A stretch of 42,764 nucleotides of DNA from Streptomyces europaeiscabiei (GTDB lineage Bacteria > Actinomycetota > Actinomycetes > Streptomycetales > Streptomycetaceae): the NCBI RefSeq assembly GCF_001550375.1, contig NZ_LRTR01000662.1:1-42764 (forward strand), written 5' to 3'. The notes under the pieces were generated by a model. That model saw only the letters and a program-made list of their open reading frames with translations. It made no database searches and was not told the DNA's origin. Below are positions 7,620-16,037 of the stretch, in pieces. The position numbers and the translations under genes were made by a program. Within the stretch, counting starts at the first letter, position 1. Each line of letters begins with the position of its first letter.

Positions 7620-9278
7620 GTGTCTGACCGCAACGAAAGAGCCGGATCTCGGCGTGTCCTGGTCGTTGGGGCGGGGCCCGTGGGGCTCTCGCTCGCGATC
7701 GAGCTGGGGTGGCGCGGTGTGCCGGTGACGGTGATCGATCAAAGCGACGGCCGCGTGCCCTTCCCGGCGGGCGAGGCGATCTTCTCCCGCACCATGGAAC
7801 ACCTTCGGCGCTGGGGTTGTGCGGAAGAGGCGCGAGCGGAGTCGGCGCCACCAACGGACTATCCGCATCGCACGGTGTTCGCCACGTCGGTGACGGGACA
7901 CACGCTCGCCGAATTCGATTACGGGGTCACGAACCGATCTCCCGGTACGTATGGCCCGCTGACGCCGGAGGGCCCCGCGTTCCTGTCCAAGTTCTCGTTC
8001 CTGCCGTTGCTCGAACGGACCGCGCTGGGACTGCCCTCGGTCGAGATCAGGTACGCCACGCGCCTGGAGACGTTCGAGCAGGACTCCGACGGTGTCCTCG
8101 CCGTGGTGCGTAACCAGGAGAGCGGAGCCTCCGAGACACTGGGCGGCGACTACCTCGTGGCCTGTGACGGTGGCCGCAGCAGCGTCCGCCGGGCGCTGGG
8201 CATCGAGTTCGAGGGCATGTTCGCTCAGGGCCACAACTTCGCGGTGCACTTCCGTGCACCGCTACTGCTGGACCTGCTCCGGGAGCGGTTGGGCGGCCCG
8301 GCGGTACAGATCCACACACTCTCGTCGGCACGCAGGCCGTACATCACGGTGGTCAACGGCGTGGACGAGTGGCGACTCTCGGTCTACCTGGAGGAAGAGC
8401 CGGAACCCGGGGATGCGGTCGCCTGGGTGCACGAAGCCGTCGGTGCGCCCGTCGATGTGGAGATACTCGCCGCCCAGCCCTGGAGCGGGCACTGCGTCGT
8501 GGCCCGCGGCTACCGCACCGGGCGCGTGTTCCTCGCGGGTGACTCCGCACATCTGTTGTGGCCCAAGGGAGGCTTCGGCGCCAACACCGGGATCGGCGAC
8601 GCCATCGACCTCGGCTGGAAGCTCGCCGCCGTCCTCCAGGGCTGGGGAGGCCCCGCGCTGCTCGACAGTTATGAACTGGAGCGGCGACCGATCGCCGTCC
8701 GCAACGTCACCGAGGCATCGAGCAACTGGAGTTCCGACTCCCAGCTCACACCTGACGCCGCGCTCGGCCGCGCGGACGCAGAGGGCGACCGGGCACGCAG
8801 TGAGATGGGCGAGATGATCCGCCGATCGAGAGGCAAGGAGTTCCGCTGCACGGGCGTACAACTCGGATACCGCTACAGCGGCTCCCCTATCTGCGTGCCG
8901 GACGGCACCCCGGAGCCGCCCGACGAGCCGAACGACTACGTCCCGTCGACCTGGCCCGGTTGCCGGGCACCGCACGTCTGGCTGCCGGACGGCAGCTCAG
9001 TGCTCGACCACTTCGGCCGCGGCTTCGTGCTCGTGGTCTCGGGGACGGCAGACCCGTCCCCGCTGGCGACGGCCGCGCGCCGGCATGGCCTGCCGTTGAC
9101 GGTGCTGCGCCTTACCGATCCGGCCGCGGCGAGGCGCTACGAGCGGCCACTGGTGCTGGTACGTCCGGACGGGCACGTCGGGTGGCGGGGCAAACAGGCT
9201 CCGGCGGACCCAACCGCGGTGCTCGACCGGCTGCGCGGGGCAGAAGCCGGGAATCCGGCCGCTGGATCGGTCATGTGA
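7620..9278 (+). CDS. FAD-dependent aromatic monooxygenase (PheA/TfdB/RdmE type)
   Basis: 552-aa flavoprotein hydroxylase using NAD(P)H and O2, starting at GTG 7620 with a GGAAGGCAGG site upstream. The FAD Rossmann motif is VLVVGAGPVGLSLAIELGWR near the N-terminus. The DG motif is YLVACDGGRSSVRRALGI, and the second FAD motif is GRVFLAGDSAHLLWPKGGFG, followed by NTGIGDAIDLGWKLAAVL. A C-terminal thioredoxin-like domain of about 150 residues follows (SVLDHFGRGFVLV, then RPLVLVRPDGHVGWRG), typical of phenol and polyketide hydroxylases. It is divergent from the SnoaL-like/VOC unit and followed by a convergent TetR gene. Likely substrates are phenolic or polyketide aromatics; this is family inference. 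Confidence 0.92.
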   Translation: MSDRNERAGSRRVLVVGAGPVGLSLAIELGWRGVPVTVIDQSDGRVPFPAGEAIFSRTMEHLRRWGCAEEARAESAPPTDYPHRTVFATSVTGHTLAEFDYGVTNRSPGTYGPLTPEGPAFLSKFSFLPLLERTALGLPSVEIRYATRLETFEQDSDGVLAVVRNQESGASETLGGDYLVACDGGRSSVRRALGIEFEGMFAQGHNFAVHFRAPLLLDLLRERLGGPAVQIHTLSSARRPYITVVNGVDEWRLSVYLEEEPEPGDAVAWVHEAVGAPVDVEILAAQPWSGHCVVARGYRTGRVFLAGDSAHLLWPKGGFGANTGIGDAIDLGWKLAAVLQGWGGPALLDSYELERRPIAVRNVTEASSNWSSDSQLTPDAALGRADAEGDRARSEMGEMIRRSRGKEFRCTGVQLGYRYSGSPICVPDGTPEPPDEPNDYVPSTWPGCRAPHVWLPDGSSVLDHFGRGFVLVVSGTADPSPLATAARRHGLPLTVLRLTDPAAARRYERPLVLVRPDGHVGWRGKQAPADPTAVLDRLRGAEAGNPAAGSVM

Positions 9279-9335
9279 CGCAGGCTGTCACGGCGAAAGC
9301 CGGTACGCGCCAACTCCGAGCCGCCGCGTTCGGCG

Positions 9336-9938
9336 TCATGCCCTCTTGATTGGTGAACGCCCGGCCAGGATGGACTCCATCAGGAAATGGATCCTCTCAT
9401 GTGCAGGTCTGTTCCGGTCGTTGGGCACCTTGGCGCCTTCGAACACGGCGACTGCGACATCGCGCAGGAGCGCGGCACCGATGTCCGGGTCGTCGTCGAG
9501 GCCGCGCTCGGCCATGACCTCGTCGACCAGTCCGACGATCCAGTCCAGGACAGTACTGTGGGCGGCACCAACCGTCTCGGAATGTTGAAGCCGGTCATGC
9601 ATGGCCTGGTGCACCGTCCTGTACAAGCGCATGTCGGGCAGCCCGCGCACCAGCCGGCTCAGGGGGGCGGCGCCCGCCTGCTCCGCGTTGAGGGTGCGGA
9701 TCTCGCGGCTGAGCATCCGGTCCGTCACCGCGGCGAAGATGTCGTCCTTCGAGTTGAAGTACCAGTAGACGTTGCCCCTGGCCACACCGGCGGCGGCGCT
9801 GATGTCCGCCATCGTGGCCTTCTCGTAGCCCTTGGCGAGAAAGAGCTCCGTCGCCGCGGCGAGCAGATCACCCGCCCGCTCTTCACGGCGGATCTGTTGG
9901 CGGTTCCGCGGCGTCCCGGGCTCCTCCGACGTGTTCAG
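9336..9938 (-). CDS. TetR-family regulator with no canonical start codon
   Basis: TetR repressor, HTH from EERAGDLLAAATELFLAKGY through EKATMADISAAAGVARGNVY and WYFNSKDDIF, with a C-terminal ligand domain to about residue 200. The first ATG in frame (9812) falls inside the HTH and would remove helix 1, yet the upstream frame to a TGA stop contains no ATG, GTG or TTG. The only candidate is CTG at 9938, giving 200 aa, a normal length. Either CTG is used or the original start was lost and the gene is dying. It is downstream of the quinone oxidoreductase on the same strand, separated by a terminator, and convergent with the FAD monooxygenase, which it may control. Confidence 0.75.
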   Translation of the reverse strand: MNTSEEPGTPRNRQQIRREERAGDLLAAATELFLAKGYEKATMADISAAAGVARGNVYWYFNSKDDIFAAVTDRMLSREIRTLNAEQAGAAPLSRLVRGLPDMRLYRTVHQAMHDRLQHSETVGAAHSTVLDWIVGLVDEVMAERGLDDDPDIGAALLRDVAVAVFEGAKVPNDRNRPAHERIHFLMESILAGRSPIKRA

Positions 9939-10032
9939 CTCGTCTCAACTGAGTGCAGACAGCGAGCTGGACGGGCCTGACGGCGATGAAGGGATCTCGC
10001 CCGGAAGCCTGCGCGACGGCTGTATGGCGTGG

Positions 10033-10071
10033 ACCCGCGCTGTGTCCCCTGCCCGGAGACACAGCGCGGGT
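10033..10071 (-). terminator. strong hairpin after the quinone oxidoreductase
   Basis: ACCCGCGCTGTGTC (10033-10046) pairs perfectly with 10058-10071 across an 11-nt loop, a 14-bp stem placed 10 nt beyond the stop of the minus-strand oxidoreductase. Confidence 0.85.
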
Positions 10072-10081
10072 CTGGTCGGGG

Positions 10082-11029
10082 TTACGGCACCAGGACGATT
10101 TTTCCGCTGGTGTGGCCGGTCATGATCTGGCGATGGGCGGCAGCGGCTTCGCCGAGCGGGTGGCTGCCGGCGATCAGGACGCGCAGTCGCCCTGCCTCCG
10201 CAGCCTCGGTGAGCTGCAGGCGGGCGGCGGCACGGACGTCCGTGCCCGGATCTGCGCCGGGACCGCCACCGAGGAGCTTGATGCCGGCCTGGGCCCCGCG
10301 CCCGAAGCCCGCGATGGTCGCGATGCGGGAACGGTCCGCCACGAGTTCCACGGAGACGTCCACCGCCTCGTCGGTGCCCACCAGGTCTGCCGCCGCCTGG
10401 ACACCCTCCGGTGCTGCCGCGCGCACCCGGTCGGCCAGGCCGGGCCCGTACGCGATGGGGATCGCTCCCAGGTCACGCAGCAGGTCGTGCCTGGCCGGGC
10501 TTGCCGTTCCCAGGACCGTGGCGCCGCGCGCGGCCGCCAGCTGCACGGCCATCAGGCCGACTCCGCCGGCGGCGCCGTGGATCAGCACCGACTCGTCCTT
10601 GCGCAGGCCGATCGCCTCGAGAACGTGCACGGCGGTGACGCCGACGACCATCAGGCCGCCCGCCTGCTCCCAGGACAGGCCGGCGGGCTTCGGCACCACT
10701 GACGAGGCCGGCACGACGAGTTCGGCGGCGTACGCGCCGGGCGCACGATAGGCGATCACCTCGTCGCCGACCTCGACCGGACCTGCGGGGCCGGTCGCGT
10801 CGGCACCCACCGCGGTCACCACACCCGCCGCCTCGACACCCAGTCGCATCGGCAGATTCGCCAGATCGGTCCCGAAGACACCGCTGTACATCTTCTGATC
10901 AAAGGGGTTGACGCCGGCGGCACGGACCGCGAGACGAACCTGGCCCGGCCCGGGATCCGGGACGGTGACATCGATCACCGACAGGACCTCGGGACCGCCG
11001 TATGCACTCGCTACTACTGCTTCGCTCAT
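10082..11029 (-). CDS. zinc-free quinone oxidoreductase (MDR superfamily)
   Basis: 315-aa NADPH-dependent medium-chain reductase. The family start MSEAVVASAYGGPEVL lies at 11029; in-frame ATGs at 11062 and 11071 would add 11-14 residues, and no clear Shine-Dalgarno decides. The GroES-like half includes VRLAVRAAGVNPFDQKMYSG and VGVEAAGVV-type elements, and the NADPH loop is ESVLIHGAAGGVGLMAVQLA. The zinc-binding Cys/His residues of alcohol dehydrogenases are absent, as in QOR enzymes. About 185-230 nt upstream is a near-copy of the MarR operator at 3929 overlapping a TATAAT box, so this gene may belong to that MarR regulon. Likely role: reduction of quinones or enones. Confidence 0.88.
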   Translation of the reverse strand: MSEAVVASAYGGPEVLSVIDVTVPDPGPGQVRLAVRAAGVNPFDQKMYSGVFGTDLANLPMRLGVEAAGVVTAVGADATGPAGPVEVGDEVIAYRAPGAYAAELVVPASSVVPKPAGLSWEQAGGLMVVGVTAVHVLEAIGLRKDESVLIHGAAGGVGLMAVQLAAARGATVLGTASPARHDLLRDLGAIPIAYGPGLADRVRAAAPEGVQAAADLVGTDEAVDVSVELVADRSRIATIAGFGRGAQAGIKLLGGGPGADPGTDVRAAARLQLTEAAEAGRLRVLIAGSHPLGEAAAAHRQIMTGHTSGKIVLVP

Positions 11030-11253
11030 TTCGGAGGCCAACTCTGTTCCGGAGGGGTTCATTCCACCCACTCGTGGTCACTTCCATCCGCCTGTACGCA
11101 CTGGGGATGGTGTGCGCTGGGGCATCGGTGCCTGATGCCTGCCTGGGCCAACGGGGCGAGCGTCGGTTCGGTGAGCGGCGCAGGACTCGGGCTAGCGCCA
11201 TTGCCGCGGCCCGGTATTCGCGCCTCGCGGGGGCTGGCGCCGGCCCGCCACAG

Positions 11254-11269
11254 ATTATAAGCCACCTTA
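11254..11269 (-). promoter_or_regulatory. TATAAT box overlapped by a MarR-operator-like sequence
   Basis: On the minus strand TAAGGTGGCTTATA (11269-11256) differs from the double operator at 3929 by one base, and it runs into a perfect TATAAT (11259-11254). Both face the quinone oxidoreductase. No convincing -35 hexamer is seen, and the distance to the start is long, so the promoter assignment is tentative. Confidence 0.5.
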
Positions 11270-11750
11270 CTGTTTTTGGTGTGCGGATATGGGGGTGCTC
11301 GGGCTGGTCGCGTGCGTGCGAGTTCGGCGAGGATCGTCGGCCACCGGGAGACTTCGCGGTCTGTGAGGACCAGCAGAGCCCTGACCAGGGCCAGCTTCGG
11401 GTCGGTGCGGACCTTTCCGAGCACGCACCAGTTCTCGCGGTGGGCGAACCCGAACTCGACCGGGGTCCGGGCGGCCTTGTAGCCAACGATCGCTGTCGTC
11501 GAGTCCGACGAATCTAAGGGTCGGCGATGGCACCGAGGCCGACCACTCGCAGTTTGCCGGTGAACTGGTCGTGCGACGGCAGGCGGTGCACTCCGAGGTC
11601 CGTCCGGACCGGGTGACCCGAGACCCACAACAGCAGGCTCGCGACGCGCTCGCGGCGACAGGTCGCATGGCTCTCTCGACACCCGCCGACGGTGGTTCTT
11701 CGTACTTGAGCCCCTGTCGCAGCGTCACCGGAGGGGAAGCTCACCCCAGA
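11270..11750 (-). pseudogene. unrecognised decayed coding segment
   Basis: The minus strand carries protein-like stretches scattered over frames: LLLWVSGHPVRTDLGVHRLP, SHDQFTGKLRVVGLGAIADP, then AIVGYKAARTPVEFGFAHRE, NWCVLGKVRTDPKLALVRAL and LVLTDREVSRWPTILAELAR. They read as consecutive parts of one protein interrupted by frameshifts near 11520. I do not recognise the family and give no function. The segment continues to the operator-like site at 11256. Confidence 0.35.
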
Positions 11751-11842
11751 TCATCGCCGGCACCACCTACGACCTGGTCGTCGTTGCCTCACCTACCCGG
11801 AAGCCGGCCGCTTCGCAAGAAAGGCCATCCGCTCCTCGCGCA

Positions 11843-11855
11843 TAGAATCCGCTCA
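11843..11855 (+). promoter_or_regulatory. -10 box for leaderless MarR transcript
   Basis: TAGAAT (11843-11848) stands exactly 6 nt before the ATG at 11855, and there is no Shine-Dalgarno, indicating leaderless transcription. Confidence 0.6.
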
Positions 11856-12418
11856 TGGCCAAGAACCGCCCGGTGAAGCGGACCCCCAGCGCACCCACCG
11901 GTGAACACAGCCCCGGCGGACAGGCCGAGCCTGAAAGGCACAGCGAGTGCGCGGAACCGATCCGCTGGCTGAACGAGGAAGAACTCCACGCCTGGATGGC
12001 CCTGGCCGGCATGGTCACCAAGCTGCCCGCGGCACTGGATCGACAGCTCCAGCGCGACGCCGGGCTCACGCACTTCGAGTACCAAGTCCTCGTAGGGCTG
12101 GCCCGGGCCCCCGAGCGCACCCTTCGCATCAGCGAGCTGGCCGACTTCACCGGGGGTCAGCTGCCGCGTCTGTCCCAGGTCGCGACCCGCATGGAGCGAC
12201 GCGGCTGGCTCACCCGCCGCCCCGACCCCACCGACGGCCGTTACACCCTGGCCTGCCTGACCGCCGCAGGGACGGAGAAGCTCGAGGTCAGCGCCCCGGG
12301 CCACGTCGCCGCGGTCCGCCGCCTCATCTTCGACAGCCTCTCCCCCACGCAGGTGCGTCAGATGGCCCAGATCGCGAGGCGCATCGCGCAGGCGGCGGGC
12401 AGCACCGAGTCCCTCTGA
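11855..12418 (+). CDS. MarR-family transcriptional regulator
   Basis: 187-aa MarR protein with an unusually long polar N-terminus (about 40 residues, basic then Glu/Pro-rich) before the domain starts at WLNEEELHAWMALAGMVTKL. The wHTH is LTHFEYQVLVGLARAPERTL then RISELADFTGGQLPRLSQVA, with the wing TRRPDPTDGRYTLACLT. The leaderless -10 box fixes the start. Directly downstream are three copies of a TCACTTCA dyad in front of the exported HbpS-like gene, the natural target of this regulator. The ligand is unknown; many relatives respond to oxidants or phenolics. Confidence 0.9.
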   Translation: MAKNRPVKRTPSAPTGEHSPGGQAEPERHSECAEPIRWLNEEELHAWMALAGMVTKLPAALDRQLQRDAGLTHFEYQVLVGLARAPERTLRISELADFTGGQLPRLSQVATRMERRGWLTRRPDPTDGRYTLACLTAAGTEKLEVSAPGHVAAVRRLIFDSLSPTQVRQMAQIARRIAQAAGSTESL

Positions 12419-12455
12419 TCCTGAGGCCGTGACATCCCGGTTCAGGCACGAGGCA

Positions 12456-12539
12456 TCACTTCATACGTGAAGTGAATTACTTTGACGGATCACTTGCACC
12501 GTGAAGTGACACCCGGATATAACTTCACGCATGAAGTGA
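12456..12539. promoter_or_regulatory. three operator dyads, TCACTTCA-N4-TGAAGTGA
   Basis: TCACTTCATACGTGAAGTGA (12456-12475) is a perfect arm pair. TCACTTGCACCGTGAAGTGA (12490-12509) and TAACTTCACGCATGAAGTGA (12520-12539) are close variants. Starts are 34 and 30 bp apart, about three helical turns, so bound dimers would lie on one DNA face. TATAAC (12518-12523) overlaps the third box. They lie between the MarR gene and the HbpS-like gene. Confidence 0.85.
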
Positions 12540-12676
12540 TCGGGAGGGCGCGGTGCCCACGCCGTCGCCCGCCGTTCGGACCAGGCGTCCGGGCAGCAAC
12601 CCGCCCGTCGACGCGGGCCGGACGCCCAAGAGCGACCTCGGGATTCGTAAGCCTTGCAGAGACGTAGGAGCAAGCC

Positions 12677-13216
12677 ATGGCAGAGGAATCCGGCAACACC
12701 CTGGCCACGAGACGCGGAATGCTCGGGATAGCCGGGGCGGTAGCGGGCGGACTGGCGGTCAGCCAGATGGCGGCCGGCAACGCCTCGGCCGCCACCGGCA
12801 GCGGCGGATCGATCGCGACGCGGACGCTCAGCCTGGCCCAGGCTCAGCGGCTCGCCGAGGCCGCCGTCCGCTACGTGCGGGACCACCCCAACCTTCCTCC
12901 CATGTATGTGGTGGTCGTCGACTCCGCCGGCGAAGCCAAGGCGTCCCTTCGCATGGACAACAACAGCTCAGCGGCGGCCATGTTGGTACCGCACAAAGCA
13001 CACACCGCGCGCACCTTCCGGACCGCCACCGCCGACCTGGCCTCCAACATCAAGGACCCGGGCCAGATCGCCTCCCTCGTCGCCGCTGGCGGTAGCCTGC
13101 TGGCCGGCGGTCGACCGATCTTCGAGAACAGCCAGTTCATCGGCGCCCTCGCCGTCGGCGGAGGCACCCCGGCCCAGGACGACGAGGTAGCCCGCGCCGC
13201 GCTGACCGCACTCTGA
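12677..13216 (+). CDS. Tat-exported HbpS/GlcG-family (heme-degrading/binding fold) protein
   Basis: 179-aa GlcG/HbpS-domain protein, ATG at 12677 preceded by GTAGGAG. The N-terminus is a twin-arginine signal: TRRGMLGIAGAVAGGLAVS, with a likely cleavage after NASA (about residue 38). The mature domain starts with TLSLAQAQRLAEAAVRYVRD, followed by YVVVVDSAGEAKASLRMDNN and ends with VGGGTPAQDDEVARAALTAL, the characteristic family C-terminus. In Streptomyces, HbpS binds heme outside the cell and works with a sensor kinase in oxidative stress; no such kinase is adjacent here. Three operator dyads upstream and the MarR gene before them suggest tight control. A hairpin follows 30 nt after the stop. 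Confidence 0.88.
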   Translation: MAEESGNTLATRRGMLGIAGAVAGGLAVSQMAAGNASAATGSGGSIATRTLSLAQAQRLAEAAVRYVRDHPNLPPMYVVVVDSAGEAKASLRMDNNSSAAAMLVPHKAHTARTFRTATADLASNIKDPGQIASLVAAGGSLLAGGRPIFENSQFIGALAVGGGTPAQDDEVARAALTAL

Positions 13217-13246
13217 CCCCCTGACGAGACGGCACACCATCCTCAC

Positions 13247-13267
13247 CCCTGCACGCTTCGTGCAGGG
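13247..13267 (+). terminator. hairpin after HbpS-like gene
   Basis: CCCTGCACG (13247-13255), loop CTT, CGTGCAGGG (13259-13267): a perfect 9-bp stem 30 nt past the stop. Confidence 0.7.
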
Positions 13268-13411
13268 CCGCCCGCCTCGTCGTCATCGTGGCTGCGGATG
13301 CCCCGTCGGCCGGCGCATCCGCAGCCGCGCGTCATGGGATCCCCGCGCCTGCCTGGCTGCAACCCGTGGTCGGTCGGCTCAGCCCCAGCCCTGCCACTGT
13401 GACACCCGCCC

Positions 13412-13576
13412 TCAGCCCGGCGCATCACTGCCAGGCCCATCACCACCACCGCTGAACGCATCGGCCGGCAGGTTCAGGACCCGCTCGTCCCGGACCTCCT
13501 GAAGCTGCTCGGCCAACTCATCAGCAAGCGTGCCCGGTTCACTCCGGCGAGCCGTGATCCACTCCAGCTCCCGCAT
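13412..13576 (-). CDS. short hypothetical protein or gene remnant
   Basis: A 54-aa frame beginning MRELEWITARRSEPGTLADE, then LAEQLQEVRDERVLNLPADA, with an acidic helical composition and a Gly-rich end. It looks more protein-like than the other short frames in this stretch, but there is no clear Shine-Dalgarno, and it may be the tail of a degraded longer gene since the frame is open upstream to about 13753. Family not recognised. The rest of 13268-13854 shows nothing I can support. Confidence 0.25.
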   Translation of the reverse strand: MRELEWITARRSEPGTLADELAEQLQEVRDERVLNLPADAFSGGGDGPGSDAPG

Positions 13577-13854
13577 CCCCGCATCCCCACGTCCTCCCGG
13601 CCCGGAGAGGACCGTGGGAGCGGCACTGCGGCCGGCGCAGCAGAATCCGACACCGCACCGGCCAGAACGATCTTCACGCTGGACACCGGCCGACGACCAG
13701 CGTGAGCCTCCCACCCGCCCCCTCGCACCAGACCCGTGACCCGCAAACCTCATGTTGCACAGCGCTCAGTCGGAATCGCTCGACGGATCCGTACGGCCCG
13801 GTAGCGCAAAACCCCGCACGGCGCTCGCAGCGCAGTACCTGCACGTCATACGAC

Positions 13855-13874
13855 GTACCGGGCATGCCCGGTAC
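13855..13874. promoter_or_regulatory. perfect 20-bp palindrome upstream of adenylation gene
   Basis: GTACCGGGCATGCCCGGTAC is its own reverse complement. It lies 53 nt before the ATG of the AMP-binding gene, where an operator would be expected. Confidence 0.55.
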
Positions 13875-13927
13875 TCATCCCGGATCGGCAGCAAACCGTC
13901 TCGAATCAGCCAGGAGGGTTTCCCATC

Positions 13928-15476
13928 ATGCCCTTGCGCCACCTGCCACCCCGCGACCAGCACCTTTTCTGGCAGTACGGCTGCGGCCCCACCGCCGTCC
14001 TCCCCGACCCGTTGGTCCACCACGCTGTCGAACGGCAGGCCGCCGCCACCCCGCACGCCGTCGCCGCCGAACACCTGGGTGCCACGATCACCTACGGCGA
14101 GCTCGACAGGTACGCGGACGCCCTCGCCGCCCGCCTGGTCCGCGAGGGTGTACGGCCCGGCGACCACGTCGGCCTCTTCGTACTCCGCTCGATCCCGATG
14201 CTCGTCGGCCTGCTCGGCATCCTGAAGGCGGGCGCCGCCTACGTCCCGCAGGACATCAGCCTCACGCCCCCGGCCCAGCTCGGGCACGTGATCCGCACCG
14301 CCGACACCCGCGTGATCCTTACCCTCGCCGACCATGCCGCCCGCGTCCCGCGGCCCACCGGGCACCGCCTGATCGCTCTCGACACCGAGCCCCTGCCACA
14401 GGCCCCCGGCCCCCGGCCCCCGGCCGGCGATCCGTCCCGACGACGGCTGCTACGTCCTGTTCACCCTCGGCACCACCGGCGACCCCAACGGCGTCAAGGT
14501 CACCCACCGCAACGTCGCCAACATCCTGCTCACCGAACCTGGTTCGCTCGGCATCCGCCCCGGCGACCGCGTGCCCCAACTCCTCGACATAGCCTCCGAC
14601 ATCGCCGCCTGGGAGATCCTCGGCTGCCTCGCCCACGGCGGCACCCTCGTCATCCGCGGCAAGGACATCGCGGCAGCGGCCCGCACGGCGGACGTGATCG
14701 TCGCCACCCCAACCGTCCTGTCCGGCATCGACCCCGCCGCCTGCCCGCACGTCCGCACAGTCGCCGTCGCCGGGGAGCCCTGCCCGCGCCCGCTCGCCGA
14801 CCGCTGGGCGGCACGCGCCGCCTTCTTCAACTGCTGCGGCCCGACGGAGACGACGATCGTCCACACGATGCGCCGCCACGACCCGACGGCACCCCTCCTC
14901 ACCATCGGCCGCCCCACCCCCAACAACAAGGTGTACGTCCTCGACGCGGGCCGCCGGGCGCTGCCGATCGGCGAGGTCGGCGAGATGTGGGCGGGCGGCG
15001 CCTGCGTCTCCGCCGGCTATCTCGGCAACGATCGCCTGAACGCCGAGCGCTACGCCCCCGACCCCTTCCTCGGCCCCGGCCACCGCATGTTCCGCACCCG
15101 TGACCTCGGCCGCTGGACCCCCGACGGCGAGCTCGAACACCTCGGCCGCACCGACGACTAGCTCAATGTGCGCGGCTTCCGCATCGAACTCGACTCCGTC
15201 TCCTCAGTGATGGGAGTCGGTCGCGGGGTGCATGCGCGTGGTGACCCTGAAACGGGACGCCGACAACCTCGTCTCGTTCGTCTGCCCGGCCGACGTCGAC
15301 CCGGACAAGGCCCGCCGCGCGGTGGCGGACGTACGGCCGTACTACTGCGTTCCGTCGGAGATCCTGCCGCTCGTGTCCCTCCCGGAGCGGAGACGGACTG
15401 CGGCAATATCGACAAGCAGGTGCTGCTACGGCTGGCCGAGAAGTTCACGGCGGTGGCCCGATCGCGACCTCACTGA
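13928..15476 (+). pseudogene. amino-acid adenylation (AMP-binding) gene with four inactivating lesions
   Basis: Adenylation domains activate amino or aryl acids as AMP esters. The ATG at 13928 has a good AGGAGGG site. N-terminal motifs are in one frame (TYGELDRYADALAARLVREG, LGILKAGAAYVPQD). A shift near 14420, in a run of CCCCCGG repeats, moves the rest to another frame: YVLFTLGTTGDPNGVKVTHR (A3), FFNCCGPTETTIVH (A5), IGRPTPNNKVYVLD, YLGNDRLNAERYAPDPF and RTRDLGRWTPDGELEHLGRT (A7-A8). At 15159 a TAG replaces the expected Gln codon before LNVRGFRIELDSVSSV. Further shifts near 15215 and 15395 separate LVSFVCPADVDPDKARRAV and YYCVPSEILP from the A10 motif NIDKQVLLRLAEKFT. The carrier-protein domain typical of NRPS is absent. 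Confidence 0.85.
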
Positions 15477-15499
15477 ACCGGGAGACCGCCGAGCCGCAC

Positions 15500-15735
15500 C
15501 GCTCGCCTCCGCACCCAGACGGCTCGTCAAGCACCCGCGGTCGATGCACTACAAGCGGCCGGCCAGGCTGATCCTGCCGATCAACGGAGCGTACGCAGCG
15601 ACAAGTTGGCCTCTGTCGACGCCATCCCTCGCCCACGCGTCCCTTGCCGACCTCGCCCTCGCCGTACTCATCCGCCAGCAGTACGTCATCAACGTCCTGT
15701 TCCGGCTGGCCACTTCGGCGGTCGCTTCCTCACCC
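15500..15735 (+). pseudogene. membrane-domain remnant once fused to the adenylation domain
   Basis: After the adenylation end, another frame reads VKHPRSMHYKRPARLILPIN, then GAYAATSWPLSTPSLAHASL, ADLALAVLIRQQYVINVLFR and LATSA, before resemblance to a protein ends. I recall proteins where an adenylation domain is followed by a multi-helix membrane, ferric-reductase-like module, and this segment fits the start of such a module; the recollection is family-level and unverified. Only about 75 residues remain, with nothing recognisable of the flavin/NAD part. Confidence 0.45.
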
Positions 15736-16037
15736 TCGCGGCGCAGGCGTACGCCGACACCCGCGAAGCCGCGCTGAAGACCAAACGCGACCACCTGGTC
15801 ACCGCGCTCGGCGTTGGACGATGCACCGCCTCGCGAACGCGGGGTCGGTTGTCAGCGCCGACCGGTTTGCCCGCCGCGAGCACGCTCCCGATCGCGTGCT
15901 CGTACCGCCTCGGTGACCGTCGGTGCGTTCGGGTTTCCGGGGTGGCCAGCAAGATGACGGGCTGCGTGCATACCGTCTCCTGCGGTCGACGATGCCCGTG
16001 ACGATTCCCCTTGTGGCGTTTCGACGGCCCTCGGATG
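15736..16037. other. no supported gene
   Basis: Contains short protein-like strings such as TLAAQAYADTREAALKTKRD on the plus strand, too short and unsupported to name. No hairpin or repeat stands out. It probably represents more debris from the adenylation/membrane gene. Confidence 0.3.
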
